Positions 16,733 to 25,469 of a DNA stretch of 64,000 nucleotides are shown piece by piece. Location: NCBI RefSeq assembly GCF_001425055.1, contig NZ_LMDK01000020.1, positions 133,310 to 197,309 on the forward strand, written 5' to 3'. This DNA is from Pelomonas sp. Root1237. Its GTDB lineage: Bacteria > Pseudomonadota > Gammaproteobacteria > Burkholderiales > Burkholderiaceae_C. The notes under the pieces are model-generated. The model was given only the letters and a program-made list of their open reading frames with translations, was not told where the DNA came from and ran no database searches. Made by a program: the position numbers and the translations under genes. Positions within the stretch are counted from its first letter, which is position 1. Each line of letters begins with the position of its first letter.

Positions 16733-17479
16733 ATGAACGACGACGACCTGTTGCGCTATTCCCGCCATCTGCTGCTCGACGAGATCGGCATCGAGGGCCA
16801 GCAGCGCTTGCTTGACGCCAGCGCCCTGGTCATCGGCGCCGGCGGCCTGGGCTCACCGGTGGCCCTCTATCTGGCTTCGGCCGGTGTCGGCCGCATCACG
16901 CTGGTCGACCATGACACCGTGTCGTTGACGAATCTGCAGCGCCAGATCGCCCACGACATGAGCAGCCTGGACAAACCCAAGGTCGACTCGGCCGCCGCCC
17001 GCATGGCGGCGCTGAACCCCGGCGTGCAGGTGCGCGCTCTCGCGAGGAAGGCGGACGCAGCCCTGCTCGATGCCGAAGTCCCGCGCGTAGACGTCGTCCT
17101 CGACTGCACCGACAACTTCGCCACCCGCCACCTCGTCAACGCCGCCTGCGTGCGCCACGGCAAGCCGCTGGTCTCGGGTGCGGCCATCGGTTTCGACGGC
17201 CAGATCAGCGTCTATGACAGCCGCTCGCGAGAGCAGCCCTGCTATGCCTGCCTGTTCCCGCCCGAATCCGGCTTCGAGGACGTGGCCTGCTCAACCATGG
17301 GCGTGTTCGCACCGCTGGTGGGCATCATCGGCGCCATGCAGGCCGCCGAGGCGCTGAAGCTGCTGGCCGGCGTGGGCGAGCCTTTGGCCGGGAGGCTGCT
17401 GATGCTGGACGGCCGGCGCATGCAGTGGAGCGAGATCGCCATGCAGCGCGACCCCGAATGCTCCGTCTGCGGCGGATGA
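16733..17479 (+). CDS. moeB: Molybdopterin-synthase adenylyltransferase (MoeB/ThiF family)
   Basis: A 248-residue E1-like enzyme. The ATP-binding Rossmann motif is VIGAGGLGSPVALYLASAG and the following segment is VDHDTVSLTNLQRQIA. The catalytic loop is DCTDNFATRHLVN, and zinc is bound by two CxxC pairs, CYACLFP and CSVCGG at the C-terminus. It adenylates the C-terminal glycine of MoaD for molybdopterin synthesis, but ThiF and HesA paralogs are similar, so a thiamine role is not excluded. There is no rhodanese domain. The length matches E. coli MoeB (249 aa). No partner genes are nearby. Confidence 0.88.
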   Translation: MNDDDLLRYSRHLLLDEIGIEGQQRLLDASALVIGAGGLGSPVALYLASAGVGRITLVDHDTVSLTNLQRQIAHDMSSLDKPKVDSAAARMAALNPGVQVRALARKADAALLDAEVPRVDVVLDCTDNFATRHLVNAACVRHGKPLVSGAAIGFDGQISVYDSRSREQPCYACLFPPESGFEDVACSTMGVFAPLVGIIGAMQAAEALKLLAGVGEPLAGRLLMLDGRRMQWSEIAMQRDPECSVCGG

Positions 17480-17546
17480 AATCCCGCGAACGCCTCTGAA
17501 TGGGGCGGAAAATTCCGTCCCGACCTGCCCACAATCCTTTTTCCCC

Positions 17547-18422
17547 ATGAAGCCCACCGACGTCCCGACGCGCAACTTCCCGACCGCCAAGGAAGAGTGC
17601 CGCGACCTGCCCCCTCACCCCGACTACGACGGCCCGGGCGCCGCCTACAACCTGGCCTTCAAGGACGAGACCTTCCTGCTGCGCCAGGACATGCGCGCCG
17701 TGCGCATGCAGCTGGAGCTGATGAAGCCCGAGCTGATGCAAAACGAGCAGGGCGTCAAGTCCACCATCGTCATCTTCGGCAGCGCCCGCATCCTGTCGGC
17801 AGAGGCCGCCCAGGCCCTGCTGACCGTGGCCGAGGACCGCGGCGACGAAGCCGGCGCGGCACGAGCGCGCCGCCATCTGGCGATGAGCCGCTATTACGAG
17901 GAAGCGCGCCGCTTCGCGCAGATCGCCACCGCCGCTTGTACCGAGCGCGGCAATCATGTCGTCGTCGCTACCGGCGGCGGCCCCGGCATCATGGAGGCCG
18001 GCAACCGCGGCGCCTACGACGTCGGCGGCAAGAGCGTCGGGCTGAACATCGTGCTGCCGCACGAGCAGTACCCCAACCCCTACATCACGCCGGAGCTGTG
18101 CTTTCGCTTCCATTACTTCGGCCTGCGCAAGATGCACTTCCTGATGCGCGCCGTCGCCCTGGTGTGCTTCCCCGGCGGCTTCGGCACACTGGATGAACTC
18201 TTCGAGACGCTGACGCTGATCCAGACCAAGAAGAGCCGGCCGCGTCCCATCCTGCTGTTTGGGCGAGAGTTCTGGACCAAGCTGATCAACATCGAGCTGC
18301 TGATCGAGACCGGCATGATCAATCCCGTCGACGCACAGCTCTTTCACTACGTCGAGACGGCCGAGGAAGCCTGGGCCATCCTCGAATCCGCTCCTGAACT
18401 CGCCAGCCCCGCAACGCCATGA
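17547..18422 (+). CDS. LOG-family Rossmann protein (lysine decarboxylase-like fold)
   Basis: A 291-residue protein with both family motifs: GGGPGIMEAGNRGA (about residues 146-159) and PGGFGTLDELFE (about 210-221). LOG proteins release free cytokinin-type bases from nucleotide monophosphates or act as nucleotide N-glycosidases; the older 'lysine decarboxylase' label is not supported. It belongs to the long form, with ~80 extra N-terminal residues. The gene overlaps the arginase start by 4 bp (18419-18422), so they are translationally coupled. The functional link is unclear. Confidence 0.85.
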   Translation: MKPTDVPTRNFPTAKEECRDLPPHPDYDGPGAAYNLAFKDETFLLRQDMRAVRMQLELMKPELMQNEQGVKSTIVIFGSARILSAEAAQALLTVAEDRGDEAGAARARRHLAMSRYYEEARRFAQIATAACTERGNHVVVATGGGPGIMEAGNRGAYDVGGKSVGLNIVLPHEQYPNPYITPELCFRFHYFGLRKMHFLMRAVALVCFPGGFGTLDELFETLTLIQTKKSRPRPILLFGREFWTKLINIELLIETGMINPVDAQLFHYVETAEEAWAILESAPELASPATP

Positions 18423-19339
18423 CCAAACTCAGAAACGTCTCCCTCATCGGTGTGCCGACCGACATCGGCGCCGGCGCCCGCGGCGCGAGCATGGGCCCCG
18501 AGGCCATGCGCGTGGCCGGCCTGGCCGAGGCGCTGCGCGCCCGCGGCGTGGACGTCATCGACCGCGGCAACCTGGCCGGCCCGTCCAACCCCTGGCTGCC
18601 GCCAACCAACGGCTACCGCCATCTGCAGGAAGTCGTCGCCTGGAACCAGGCCACCCACGACGCCATCTACGCCGAACTCAAGACCGGCCGCCTGCCCATC
18701 ATGCTGGGCGGTGACCACTGCCTGGGCCTGGGTTCCATCAGCGCCGTGGCCCGCCACTGCCGCGACACCGGCAAGAAGCTGCGCGTGCTCTGGCTGGACG
18801 CGCACGCCGACTTCAACACCAGCGAGCTCACGCCCAGCGGCAACATCCACGGCATGCCCGTGGCTTGCCTGTGCGGCTTCGGCCCCAAGGAGCTGGTCGA
18901 GATCGGTGGCCATGTGCCGGCCATCTCACCGAAATGGATCCGCCAGATCGGCATCCGCAGCGTCGACGAGGGCGAGCGCGCCTTCGTGCACGAACACGAC
19001 CTGGAAGTGTTCGACATGCGCTTCATCGACGAGATGGGCATGCGCCACACCATGGAGCTGGCCCTGGCCACGCTGGACGACAACACCCATCTGCACGTCA
19101 GCTTCGACGTCGACTTCCTCGACCCCGTCATGGCGCCCGGCGTCGGCACAACGGTCGGCGGTGGCCCGACCTACCGCGAGGCGCATCTGTGCATGGAGAT
19201 GATCGCCGACACCGGCCGCATGGCTTCGCTGGACCTCGTCGAGCTCAATCCGGCGCTGGACGAGAAGAACAAGACGGCGCTGGTGGCGGTGGACCTGATC
19301 GAAAGCCTGTTCGGCAAGAGCACGCTGATGCGCAAGTAG
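18419..19339 (+). CDS. rocF: Arginase (L-arginine to ornithine and urea)
   Basis: A 306-residue ureohydrolase with the binuclear Mn2+ site: LGGDHC, WLDAHADFN (Asp127, His129, Asp131) and SFDVDFLDP (about 228-236). The opening VSLIGVPTDIGAGARGASMG and the segment GNIHGMPVACL are arginase-specific and set it apart from agmatinase and formimidoylglutamase. It provides arginine catabolism, with ornithine as product. It is translationally coupled to the LOG gene upstream. Its stop is followed after ~8 bp by a dispersed GC-rich repeat. Confidence 0.93.
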   Translation: MTKLRNVSLIGVPTDIGAGARGASMGPEAMRVAGLAEALRARGVDVIDRGNLAGPSNPWLPPTNGYRHLQEVVAWNQATHDAIYAELKTGRLPIMLGGDHCLGLGSISAVARHCRDTGKKLRVLWLDAHADFNTSELTPSGNIHGMPVACLCGFGPKELVEIGGHVPAISPKWIRQIGIRSVDEGERAFVHEHDLEVFDMRFIDEMGMRHTMELALATLDDNTHLHVSFDVDFLDPVMAPGVGTTVGGGPTYREAHLCMEMIADTGRMASLDLVELNPALDEKNKTALVAVDLIESLFGKSTLMRK

Positions 19340-19345
19340 GCGCGA

Positions 19346-19424
19346 GATGAAGCCCCCACGCTCGCTTCGCTCTCTGCCCCCCGAGGGGGTGTGTCAACGC
19401 CTTCGGACGGCCGAGCGGCGCTGA
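19346..19424. repeat. Short dispersed intergenic repeat, copy 1
   Basis: The segment begins TGAAGCCCCCACGCTCGC, contains TGCCCCCCGAGGGGG and ends near CGGACGGCCGAGCGGCG. It matches, in inverted orientation, about 51614-51688, with clear identity over ~75 bp. The CCCCC/GGGGG core can form a short hairpin. It separates arginase from the phosphodiesterase gene and overlaps a spurious upstream start for the latter. Confidence 0.75.
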
Positions 19425-19429
19425 CAAGT

Positions 19430-20263
19430 ATGGACGCCACGCCCTATCTGCTGGTCCAGCTCAGCGACCCGCACATCACTCATCCGGGCCGGCTGATCTC
19501 CGGCCGCGTCGACACCGCCGCGGCGCTGCGCCACGCGGTTGAACGTGTGCTGCAGATCCGCCCGCGCCCGGTGGCCGTGCTGGTCAGCGGCGACCTTGTC
19601 GATGCCGGCCACCCGGCCGAGTACGCGCAGCTGCGCGAGCTGCTGATGCCGCTGGTCGATGCGGGCCTGCCGCTCGCGCTGCTGCCCGGCAACCACGATG
19701 CACGCGGCCCGCTGCAGGAGGCTTTCGCGGGCCTGGCCCGCGTGCACCGCGGCGAACCCGGCGCGACGGCCATCCAGTACGCGCTGGACCTGCCCGGCCC
19801 GCTGCGACTCGTCGTGCTCGACAGCCTGATGCCCGGCCGGCCCGAAGGCGGTTTCGACGATGCGCGCCTGGCGCAGGCCCAGGCCCTGCTGGCCGAGCGG
19901 CCCGACATGCCCACGCTGGTCGCCCTGCACCACCCGCCGCACGCCACCGGCCTCGCGGCCATGGACGCGATGTCGCTGCAAGCGGGCCTCGCCAGCTTCG
20001 AGGCACTGGTCGCTGCCCACCCGCAGGTGCAGCGCGTCGTCTGCGGCCATCTGCACCGCATGACCTTGGGCCGCATCGCCCATGCCGCGGTCATCAGCGC
20101 GCCTTCCACCGCCCACCAGGTCGCACTGGACCTCGCGCCCGACGCACCGCTGGCCCTGGCGCTGGAGCCCGCCGGCTGGCTCATCCACGCCTGGGGGCCG
20201 GGCCTGCCTCTGGTCAGCCATCTTGCGCTGGCAGGGGACCACGAGCGCATCGCCGACCTGTGA
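19430..20263 (+). CDS. CpdA-like cyclic-nucleotide/metallophosphoesterase
   Basis: A 277-residue cytoplasmic metallophosphoesterase. Motifs in order: QLSDPHI, SGDLVDAG, PGNHDARG, LHHPPHATG and CGHLHR, the full dimetal set of the class III phosphodiesterase (CpdA) group. Candidate substrates are 3',5'-cAMP or another phosphodiester. I place the start at ATG 19430 because the longer GTG start at 19391 would extend the protein into a dispersed intergenic repeat. The next gene begins 29 bp after the stop, possibly in the same transcript. Confidence 0.82.
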   Translation: MDATPYLLVQLSDPHITHPGRLISGRVDTAAALRHAVERVLQIRPRPVAVLVSGDLVDAGHPAEYAQLRELLMPLVDAGLPLALLPGNHDARGPLQEAFAGLARVHRGEPGATAIQYALDLPGPLRLVVLDSLMPGRPEGGFDDARLAQAQALLAERPDMPTLVALHHPPHATGLAAMDAMSLQAGLASFEALVAAHPQVQRVVCGHLHRMTLGRIAHAAVISAPSTAHQVALDLAPDAPLALALEPAGWLIHAWGPGLPLVSHLALAGDHERIADL

Positions 20264-20292
20264 GACCGCCCGCGCATGCGAGGATGCGGCGC

Positions 20293-21714
20293 ATGAAAAG
20301 GCCACTCACCCTGCTCGCGCTTTCACTCGCCCTGCAGGCCTTCGCGCAAGCGCCGCCAGTGCCGGGCGACACCGAGCGCTACACCCTCTTCAACGCGCCC
20401 GTCACCCTGCTGCGAAATGCCCAGCTGTTCGACGGCACGGGCGGGGCACCGCGCGAGCACATGAGCGTGCTCATTCGCGACGGCCGCATCGCCGACGTGA
20501 GGCCCGATGCTGAGCTCAAGACCCCGGCCGGCGCGCTGGTGAAGGACCTGGCCGGCGGCGCGCTGATGCCCGGCTTCGTGCTGCTGCACGAACACCTCTT
20601 CTACCCGACCGAGCGCGGCAGCTACGGTGCCTTCTTCCAGAGCTTCCCACTGCTGTATCTCGCTGGCGGCGTGACGACGATGCGTACGGCCGGCAGCATG
20701 AGCCCCTATGCCGACCTCAACACCTGGAAGGACATCCGCGACGGTAAGGCGCCCGGACCCGACCTTGACGTGACCGCACCTTTCTTGAACGGCATCCAGG
20801 CCTTCGTCGCCCAGGTGCCGCGCCTGGTCAATGCCGAGGATGCAGTGCGCCAGGTGGGCTACTGGGCCGATGTCGGCGCGACCTCGTACAAGGGCTATAT
20901 GCACCTGACGCGCGAGCAGCTCGACGCGATCGTCAAGGCCGCGCATGAACGCAAGGCCAAGGTCACGGCCCACCTGTGTGCGGTGACCTACGCTGAAGCC
21001 ACGGCCATGGGCATCGACAACCTGGAGCATGGCTTCTTCGCGGCCAGCGATTTCGTCGAAGGCAAGCAGGCCGACGCCTGCCCGAGCGGCGACGCGGTGC
21101 CGAAGTCCCTCGACGCGCTGGCCGTCGACGACCCGCGCATGGCCGCCCTGCAGCGCCAGATGATCGAACGCAAGGTGGCCCTCACCTCGACGCTGACCAT
21201 CTTCGAGACCTTCTCGTATGGCCGCCCGATGGCCTCGGCCGCGGCGCTGGACCTGCTGATGCCGCAGCTGCGCGAGCAGTACGTGGGCCGCTACACGGCC
21301 GTCCAGCGCGGTGGCCCCAACCCGCATGGGCGCATCCTTGCGAAGAACATGATTTGGGAGAAGCGCTTCCACGACGCTGGCGGCCTGCTCGTCGCCGGCA
21401 CCGATCCGACGGGCTATGGCGGCGTCATCCCGGGCTGGTCGTCATTGCGGCAGTTCGAGCTGCTGCGCGAAGCCGGCTTCGACGCCGCGACGGCGGTCAA
21501 GGTCATGACATCCAACGGCGCGACCTATCTGGGCCGCACGGCCGATGTCGGCCGCGTGGCCCCTGGCCTGCGCGCCGACCTCATTGCCTTCGCCGCGCCG
21601 CTGGATGCGGCCAAGCCAGCTTTACCTGAAGTGGCGTGGACGATGAAGGCCGGGCGGGCGTGGGACCGGGCCAAGATCCTGAATGCATGGAAGGGGCAGG
21701 TCGGCTTGCGATGA
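20293..21714 (+). CDS. Secreted amidohydrolase-family protein
   Basis: A 473-residue member of the imidazolonepropionase-like amidohydrolases. The signal peptide starts MKRPLTLLALSLALQAFAQA, so it should act in the periplasm. An N-terminal beta-sandwich (VTLLRNAQLFDGTGG) leads into the TIM barrel. The metal-site equivalent of HxH reads MPGFVLLHEHLFYP. Other features are YKGYMHLTREQLDA (possible metal lysine), VTAHLCAVTYAEA, NLEHGF, AGTDPTGYGG and SNGATYLGRTADVG. The substrate is unknown; relatives include prolidase-like dipeptidases and lactonases. ATG 20293 is preferred over GTG 20260 because it begins a proper signal peptide. Confidence 0.8.
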   Translation: MKRPLTLLALSLALQAFAQAPPVPGDTERYTLFNAPVTLLRNAQLFDGTGGAPREHMSVLIRDGRIADVRPDAELKTPAGALVKDLAGGALMPGFVLLHEHLFYPTERGSYGAFFQSFPLLYLAGGVTTMRTAGSMSPYADLNTWKDIRDGKAPGPDLDVTAPFLNGIQAFVAQVPRLVNAEDAVRQVGYWADVGATSYKGYMHLTREQLDAIVKAAHERKAKVTAHLCAVTYAEATAMGIDNLEHGFFAASDFVEGKQADACPSGDAVPKSLDALAVDDPRMAALQRQMIERKVALTSTLTIFETFSYGRPMASAAALDLLMPQLREQYVGRYTAVQRGGPNPHGRILAKNMIWEKRFHDAGGLLVAGTDPTGYGGVIPGWSSLRQFELLREAGFDAATAVKVMTSNGATYLGRTADVGRVAPGLRADLIAFAAPLDAAKPALPEVAWTMKAGRAWDRAKILNAWKGQVGLR

Positions 21715-21785
21715 GGGCTTTCGCGCTCGCACCGGCGCTGGGACTCTGCACTCGCGACCGGCACGCCGATGCCGGTGCGGGCGGG

Positions 21786-23105
21786 CTACTTTGCCGAGCC
21801 TTCGTCGTACCGCCTGGGCAGCAGGATGCGGAAGGTCGTGCCGACACCGCCCTGGGATTGCAGCTCGGTGGTCGCATCCAGAAGATCGCACAAGCGCTTG
21901 ACGATCGACAGCCCGATGCCTTCGCCCGGCTGCTGCTGGACCGGCCGCGCGTCTTCCGGCGAGGGATGCACGTCAGCCAGGTCCACGCTGACATGCGTGA
22001 TCGCGCCCGTGGCGTGGTCGGCCACGACCTGCTTGGCCTGGTCGGTCGCTTCCTCCAGCGCGCCCGCCAACTGCGAGCCGGGCCCGGCGTGAAAGCCCGG
22101 CCCGGTATCGCTGACCTCGAGAAACCAGCGTTCCATGTCGCCAGACGCACAGTCTCCGCAACTGACCGTGACGCCGCCACTGCGTGTGTACTTGATCGCG
22201 TTGATCACGAGGTTCTGGGCGATGCGCCGGGTCTTGACCGCGTCGCCCTCCACGGGCAAGGCGGCGACCCCGTTGAACTTCAGGTAGAGCCCGCGCTCCT
22301 GTGCATGCGGCTGCAGGTCTTCGCACAACGCGCCGAGCACCGCGGCGGCATCGACGAGTTCCAGGTTGCGGTGTTCGAGGCCGCCCTGCAAGCGGGCGAG
22401 GCTGGTCACGTCGTTCAGCAGATGGCTGAGCGAGCCGACATTGCGGTCAAGCAGGCGCAAAAAGCCGCCGCGCATCGGCTCGGACGCCTTTGGCGACGCG
22501 AGGCCCGCGGTGACGGTGGCCACGACGCCGAGGCTGCCGCGCAGGTCATGCGCCGCCTGCTGCCACAGGCTGGCGCGCTCCTGCTCCAGCTCGCGCAAGG
22601 ACTGCAGGGCCTGTTCGAGATCGCGGATATGGCTGCTCGCCTCGATCTGCTGCAGCTGGAAATATTGCGACACGCTGGCGCTGATGGCGTCACCGCATTG
22701 CTGCGCCCAGATCCTGCGCGCCTCGGCCATCACCGCGAGGTGGAGCCCGGAATTGGCGGCCGCGTAGTCCTCCAGCTCCACCACGACACACTCGTTCAAG
22801 CGCCCGAGTTCGCGCGTCACCTCGCCAAGGTCGAAGCCTTGCTGCCAACGGTGCAAGCCGTGGGCTGCGGCGTCGCCCTGATGGCGCTCGTCATCGTCCA
22901 CGTCCGCCGCCATCTCGCCGCCGGCCAGCTTGCGCTCAAAGTTGACCAACAGCGCTGGAATGTGGTCGTGGAGCTGGGCCCGAGGCAGCGCGGCCCCACT
23001 GGTCAGTGCCGGGTCAGACGTCACCGCCATCCGCCATGCCTGCAGAATAGCGCCGCGCCGACGCTTCAGGTGGGTGCCCAATGCTGCATGTTCCAAGGAT
23101 TGCAT
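21786..23105 (-). CDS. Soluble sensor histidine kinase with RsbRD-like N-terminus
   Basis: A 439-residue kinase without membrane segments. Residues ~15-150 resemble the RsbRD N-terminal helical domain (ILQAWRMAVTSDPALTSG, LHDHIPALLVNFERKL). A short coiled coil (about 150-180) leads to the H-box WQQAAHDLRGSLG, with phospho-acceptor His186. The ATPase domain shows NLVINAIKYT (N box), SDTGPGFHAG (G1), GEGIGLSIVKRL (G2) and GGVGTTFRI (G3). No response regulator gene adjoins it, so it is an orphan and its input is cytoplasmic and unknown. The same-direction chemoreceptor gene upstream is 122 bp away. Confidence 0.87.
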   Translation of the reverse strand: MQSLEHAALGTHLKRRRGAILQAWRMAVTSDPALTSGAALPRAQLHDHIPALLVNFERKLAGGEMAADVDDDERHQGDAAAHGLHRWQQGFDLGEVTRELGRLNECVVVELEDYAAANSGLHLAVMAEARRIWAQQCGDAISASVSQYFQLQQIEASSHIRDLEQALQSLRELEQERASLWQQAAHDLRGSLGVVATVTAGLASPKASEPMRGGFLRLLDRNVGSLSHLLNDVTSLARLQGGLEHRNLELVDAAAVLGALCEDLQPHAQERGLYLKFNGVAALPVEGDAVKTRRIAQNLVINAIKYTRSGGVTVSCGDCASGDMERWFLEVSDTGPGFHAGPGSQLAGALEEATDQAKQVVADHATGAITHVSVDLADVHPSPEDARPVQQQPGEGIGLSIVKRLCDLLDATTELQSQGGVGTTFRILLPRRYDEGSAK

Positions 23106-23227
23106 CGAGGCGTCCTCTGTTTGCCCGACGGGGCAAGTCGCATTCTGAGTGACGAACCCGGTTCGCGTCGCGGCAGGCCCGAGTAACAGGTCAGGCGCCG
23201 CAGGCCAAGTCGTGACCTCCCGTCACC

Positions 23228-24787
23228 TCACGTGATCGTGAAAACCTGGATGGTCCGCATCAGTTCCCTGGATTGCTGCTTCAACGACTCCGCAGCCGCC
23301 GCAGCCTGCTCCACGAGCGCGGCGTTCTGTTGTGTCGCCTGGTCCATGCGGCCGACCGCCACGTTCACCTGCTCGAAGCCGGAAGCCTGCTCGGCGTTGG
23401 CGGAAGACATCTCGGTCACCATGGTGGACACCTGCTCGATCGAGGCGACGATCTTTTGCATGGTCTGGCCGGCATGCTGCACCTTGTGCGAGCCATCGCT
23501 GATCCGGTTCACCGAGTCGCCGATGAGGGTGCGGATCTCCTTGGCGGCCACGCCGCTCCGCCCGGCCAGCGCACGCACCTCCTGAGCCACCACCGCGAAG
23601 CCGCGGCCCTGCTCGCCGGCGCGCGCGGCTTCCACCGCTGCATTGAGCGCCAGGATGTTCGTCTGGAATGCGATGCCATCGATGACGCCGATGATTTCGC
23701 TGATCCGCTTGGCCTGGTCGTTGATACCCTGCATCGTCTGGACCACGGCGTCCACGGCCGTGCCTCCTTCGCGCGCGAAGGCCCAGGCATCGGATGCAAT
23801 GCGCGTGGCCTCTTGCGCCGTCGCAGCATTCGTGCGGATGGCCTCGGCCAGCTGCGCCATGGTGGCTGCCGTCTGCTGCAAGGCCGCGGCGGTCTGCTCG
23901 GTGCGCATGGACAGGTCCTGGTTGCCCTGCGCGATCTCGCCAGACGCCGTATCAATCTGGTCGGCCGCTTCACGGATGTTGTTGATGGTCTGGCTCAACT
24001 GCAGCGACACCTGATCGAGTGCACGGAGAACCTGCCCCGTCTCATCGCGCCCGGCCTGGATCTCATGCCGCCGCAGGTTGCCGCCCGCCACGTCCCGCGC
24101 GATATCCAATGCCCGGCGCAATGGGCCGGTGATGACGTTGACGCACACCCAGATCACGACGGCCGACAGCAGCAATGCGGCCGCGGCCAGCCCGATGGTC
24201 AGGCGGTTGCCGAAGGCGACGGCATCCGTCGCCGCCGCCGCCTGCGCCCGGCCGGAAGTCAGCTGCTCTTCCGTCAATACGGCGGCCTGCTTCTTCAGTT
24301 CTGCGAAGGCCCCTTCTGCACCCGTCATGAACATCGCCGAAGCCGCCAGGCCGCCACTCTTCATGTCCAGCGCGCCGGCGGTGGCCTTCTCCAGCTTCGC
24401 GAGGGCAGCCTCGATGGCATCGAAGCGCTCCGCCAGCTGCGGCCGCTGAGCGGCTGCAGCCCTCATGCGCGCGATGTCGGCGTGCATGCCTCGGAAGACC
24501 TCAGGGATCTGCGCATCAAGGCGCGAGATGACCTCTGCCTTCATGCCCGCACCCTCATAGGCCAGGCTTTGCATGATCAGCCCGTAAGCCAGCATCGCCC
24601 GCTCGCTGAAGGCACTGGTCTCCGCGACGCTTGGCAGGCCCTGGCTGGCGATCAACTCGACTGCATGGGCCGTTCGCACGTTGGTCAGGTAAGCCGAACC
24701 CGAGGAAACGAGCAGGCACACCACCACAAGCACTGGTGCCAATGCGACCTTCGCGGCCACGGGCAAATCATTCAGGTTCTTGAACAC
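23228..24787 (-). CDS. Methyl-accepting chemotaxis protein
   Basis: A 519-residue chemoreceptor. TM1 is near residues 12-34 (VALAPVLVVVCLLVSSG), followed by a ~160-residue helical periplasmic domain of the four-helix-bundle type and TM2 near 197-220. A HAMP domain (RALDIARDVAGGNLRR) and the cytoplasmic signalling hairpin follow, with the tip [20 protein letters not shown] and GFAVVAQEVRALAGRS. No C-terminal CheR-tethering pentapeptide is visible. It is encoded 52 bp downstream of a small secreted Cache protein, probably in one transcript. Confidence 0.93.
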   Translation of the reverse strand: MFKNLNDLPVAAKVALAPVLVVVCLLVSSGSAYLTNVRTAHAVELIASQGLPSVAETSAFSERAMLAYGLIMQSLAYEGAGMKAEVISRLDAQIPEVFRGMHADIARMRAAAAQRPQLAERFDAIEAALAKLEKATAGALDMKSGGLAASAMFMTGAEGAFAELKKQAAVLTEEQLTSGRAQAAAATDAVAFGNRLTIGLAAAALLLSAVVIWVCVNVITGPLRRALDIARDVAGGNLRRHEIQAGRDETGQVLRALDQVSLQLSQTINNIREAADQIDTASGEIAQGNQDLSMRTEQTAAALQQTAATMAQLAEAIRTNAATAQEATRIASDAWAFAREGGTAVDAVVQTMQGINDQAKRISEIIGVIDGIAFQTNILALNAAVEAARAGEQGRGFAVVAQEVRALAGRSGVAAKEIRTLIGDSVNRISDGSHKVQHAGQTMQKIVASIEQVSTMVTEMSSANAEQASGFEQVNVAVGRMDQATQQNAALVEQAAAAAESLKQQSRELMRTIQVFTIT

Positions 24788-24839
24788 GATGGCTCCCGGT
24801 GAGACCCTCGATCCGGCCGATCCACGCCGCTATCGCTTC

Positions 24840-25298
24840 TCAGCGATAGATGCCGACGCCAACGAAGCCCTCCGGCTTGTTGATGCGAACGACGTAGCTG
24901 GTCTTGTCCTCGATCTTCTTCGTGGCCGGGTGCACCCATTGGTAGTCGACCCAACCGGCGCCCTTCCTGGCGGCGGCGATCATTTCCTTGTTGAACTCCT
25001 TGCCGGTGGAGTCCTTCACGTCGTTGAAGTTCTTGCCGACGAGCTTCTCGTTGGCGCCGTGATAGATCATCACGCCGTCCATGCTCTGCGCGAACACGTA
25101 CATGTCCTTCGGATGCCATTTGGCGTCGGCGAAGTCCTTGAACGCCTGCTCGCTACCCACCTTGTTCACATGCGCGGCGGCCGCCTCGGCCAAGGCCTTG
25201 GCTTCGTCCTTCGTCCCGCGCGCGGGGTCGGCGGCCGACGCGGCACCCATGGCGGCGCTGCAAGCGCCGATCAAGATCAAGCGACGTAAGAGGTTCAT
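24840..25298 (-). CDS. Secreted single-Cache-domain protein
   Basis: A 152-residue protein: signal peptide MNLLRRLILIGACSAAMGAASA, then a stand-alone Cache fold with the usual segments MYVFAQSMDGVMIYHGANEK, LVGKNFNDVKDSTGKEF, GAGWVDYQWVHPATKKIEDK, SYVVRI and FVGVGIYR. There is no membrane anchor or output domain. Similar domains form the ligand-binding part of chemoreceptors, but here the domain is secreted separately and encoded just upstream of a chemoreceptor. I infer a periplasmic ligand-binding partner. A sigma-28-like promoter lies about 48 bp upstream of the ATG. Confidence 0.83.
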   Translation of the reverse strand: MNLLRRLILIGACSAAMGAASAADPARGTKDEAKALAEAAAAHVNKVGSEQAFKDFADAKWHPKDMYVFAQSMDGVMIYHGANEKLVGKNFNDVKDSTGKEFNKEMIAAARKGAGWVDYQWVHPATKKIEDKTSYVVRINKPEGFVGVGIYR

Positions 25299-25345
25299 TG
25301 GATGGTCCTTCCAAAAACATCAAGAGGTTCGACTCGCGAGCTTGC

Positions 25346-25371
25346 AGATCGGCAGGCTCGATTCGATCTTA
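25346..25371 (-). promoter_or_regulatory. Sigma-28 (FliA)-like promoter for the Cache/chemoreceptor pair
   Basis: On the minus strand, TAAGATCG (25371-25364) and GCCGATCT (25353-25346) are separated by 10 bp, close to the flagellar consensus TAAAGTTT-N11-GCCGATAA. It lies 48 bp upstream of the Cache gene ATG. The -10 box matches at 6 of 8 positions and the -35 is weaker, so this is suggestive only. Confidence 0.45.
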
Positions 25372-25469
25372 AGCACCATCAAGCCAGTGCGATAGCCGAA
25401 AAGTCGAACAACCGTCGAGTCGTCCAGTTATCTTCTGCACAACGGTCGGCGGCGCGGCGGCAAGCGATT

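Noticed and set aside
19391-19429. Upstream GTG start for the CpdA-like gene
   Set aside because: It would translate part of a dispersed intergenic repeat; ATG 19430 begins the conserved fold.
21715-21785. Terminator between the amidohydrolase and histidine kinase genes
   Set aside because: Inverted GC stretches (CCGGCA-N6-TGCCGG) exist but there is no T-run on either strand, so I do not list it.
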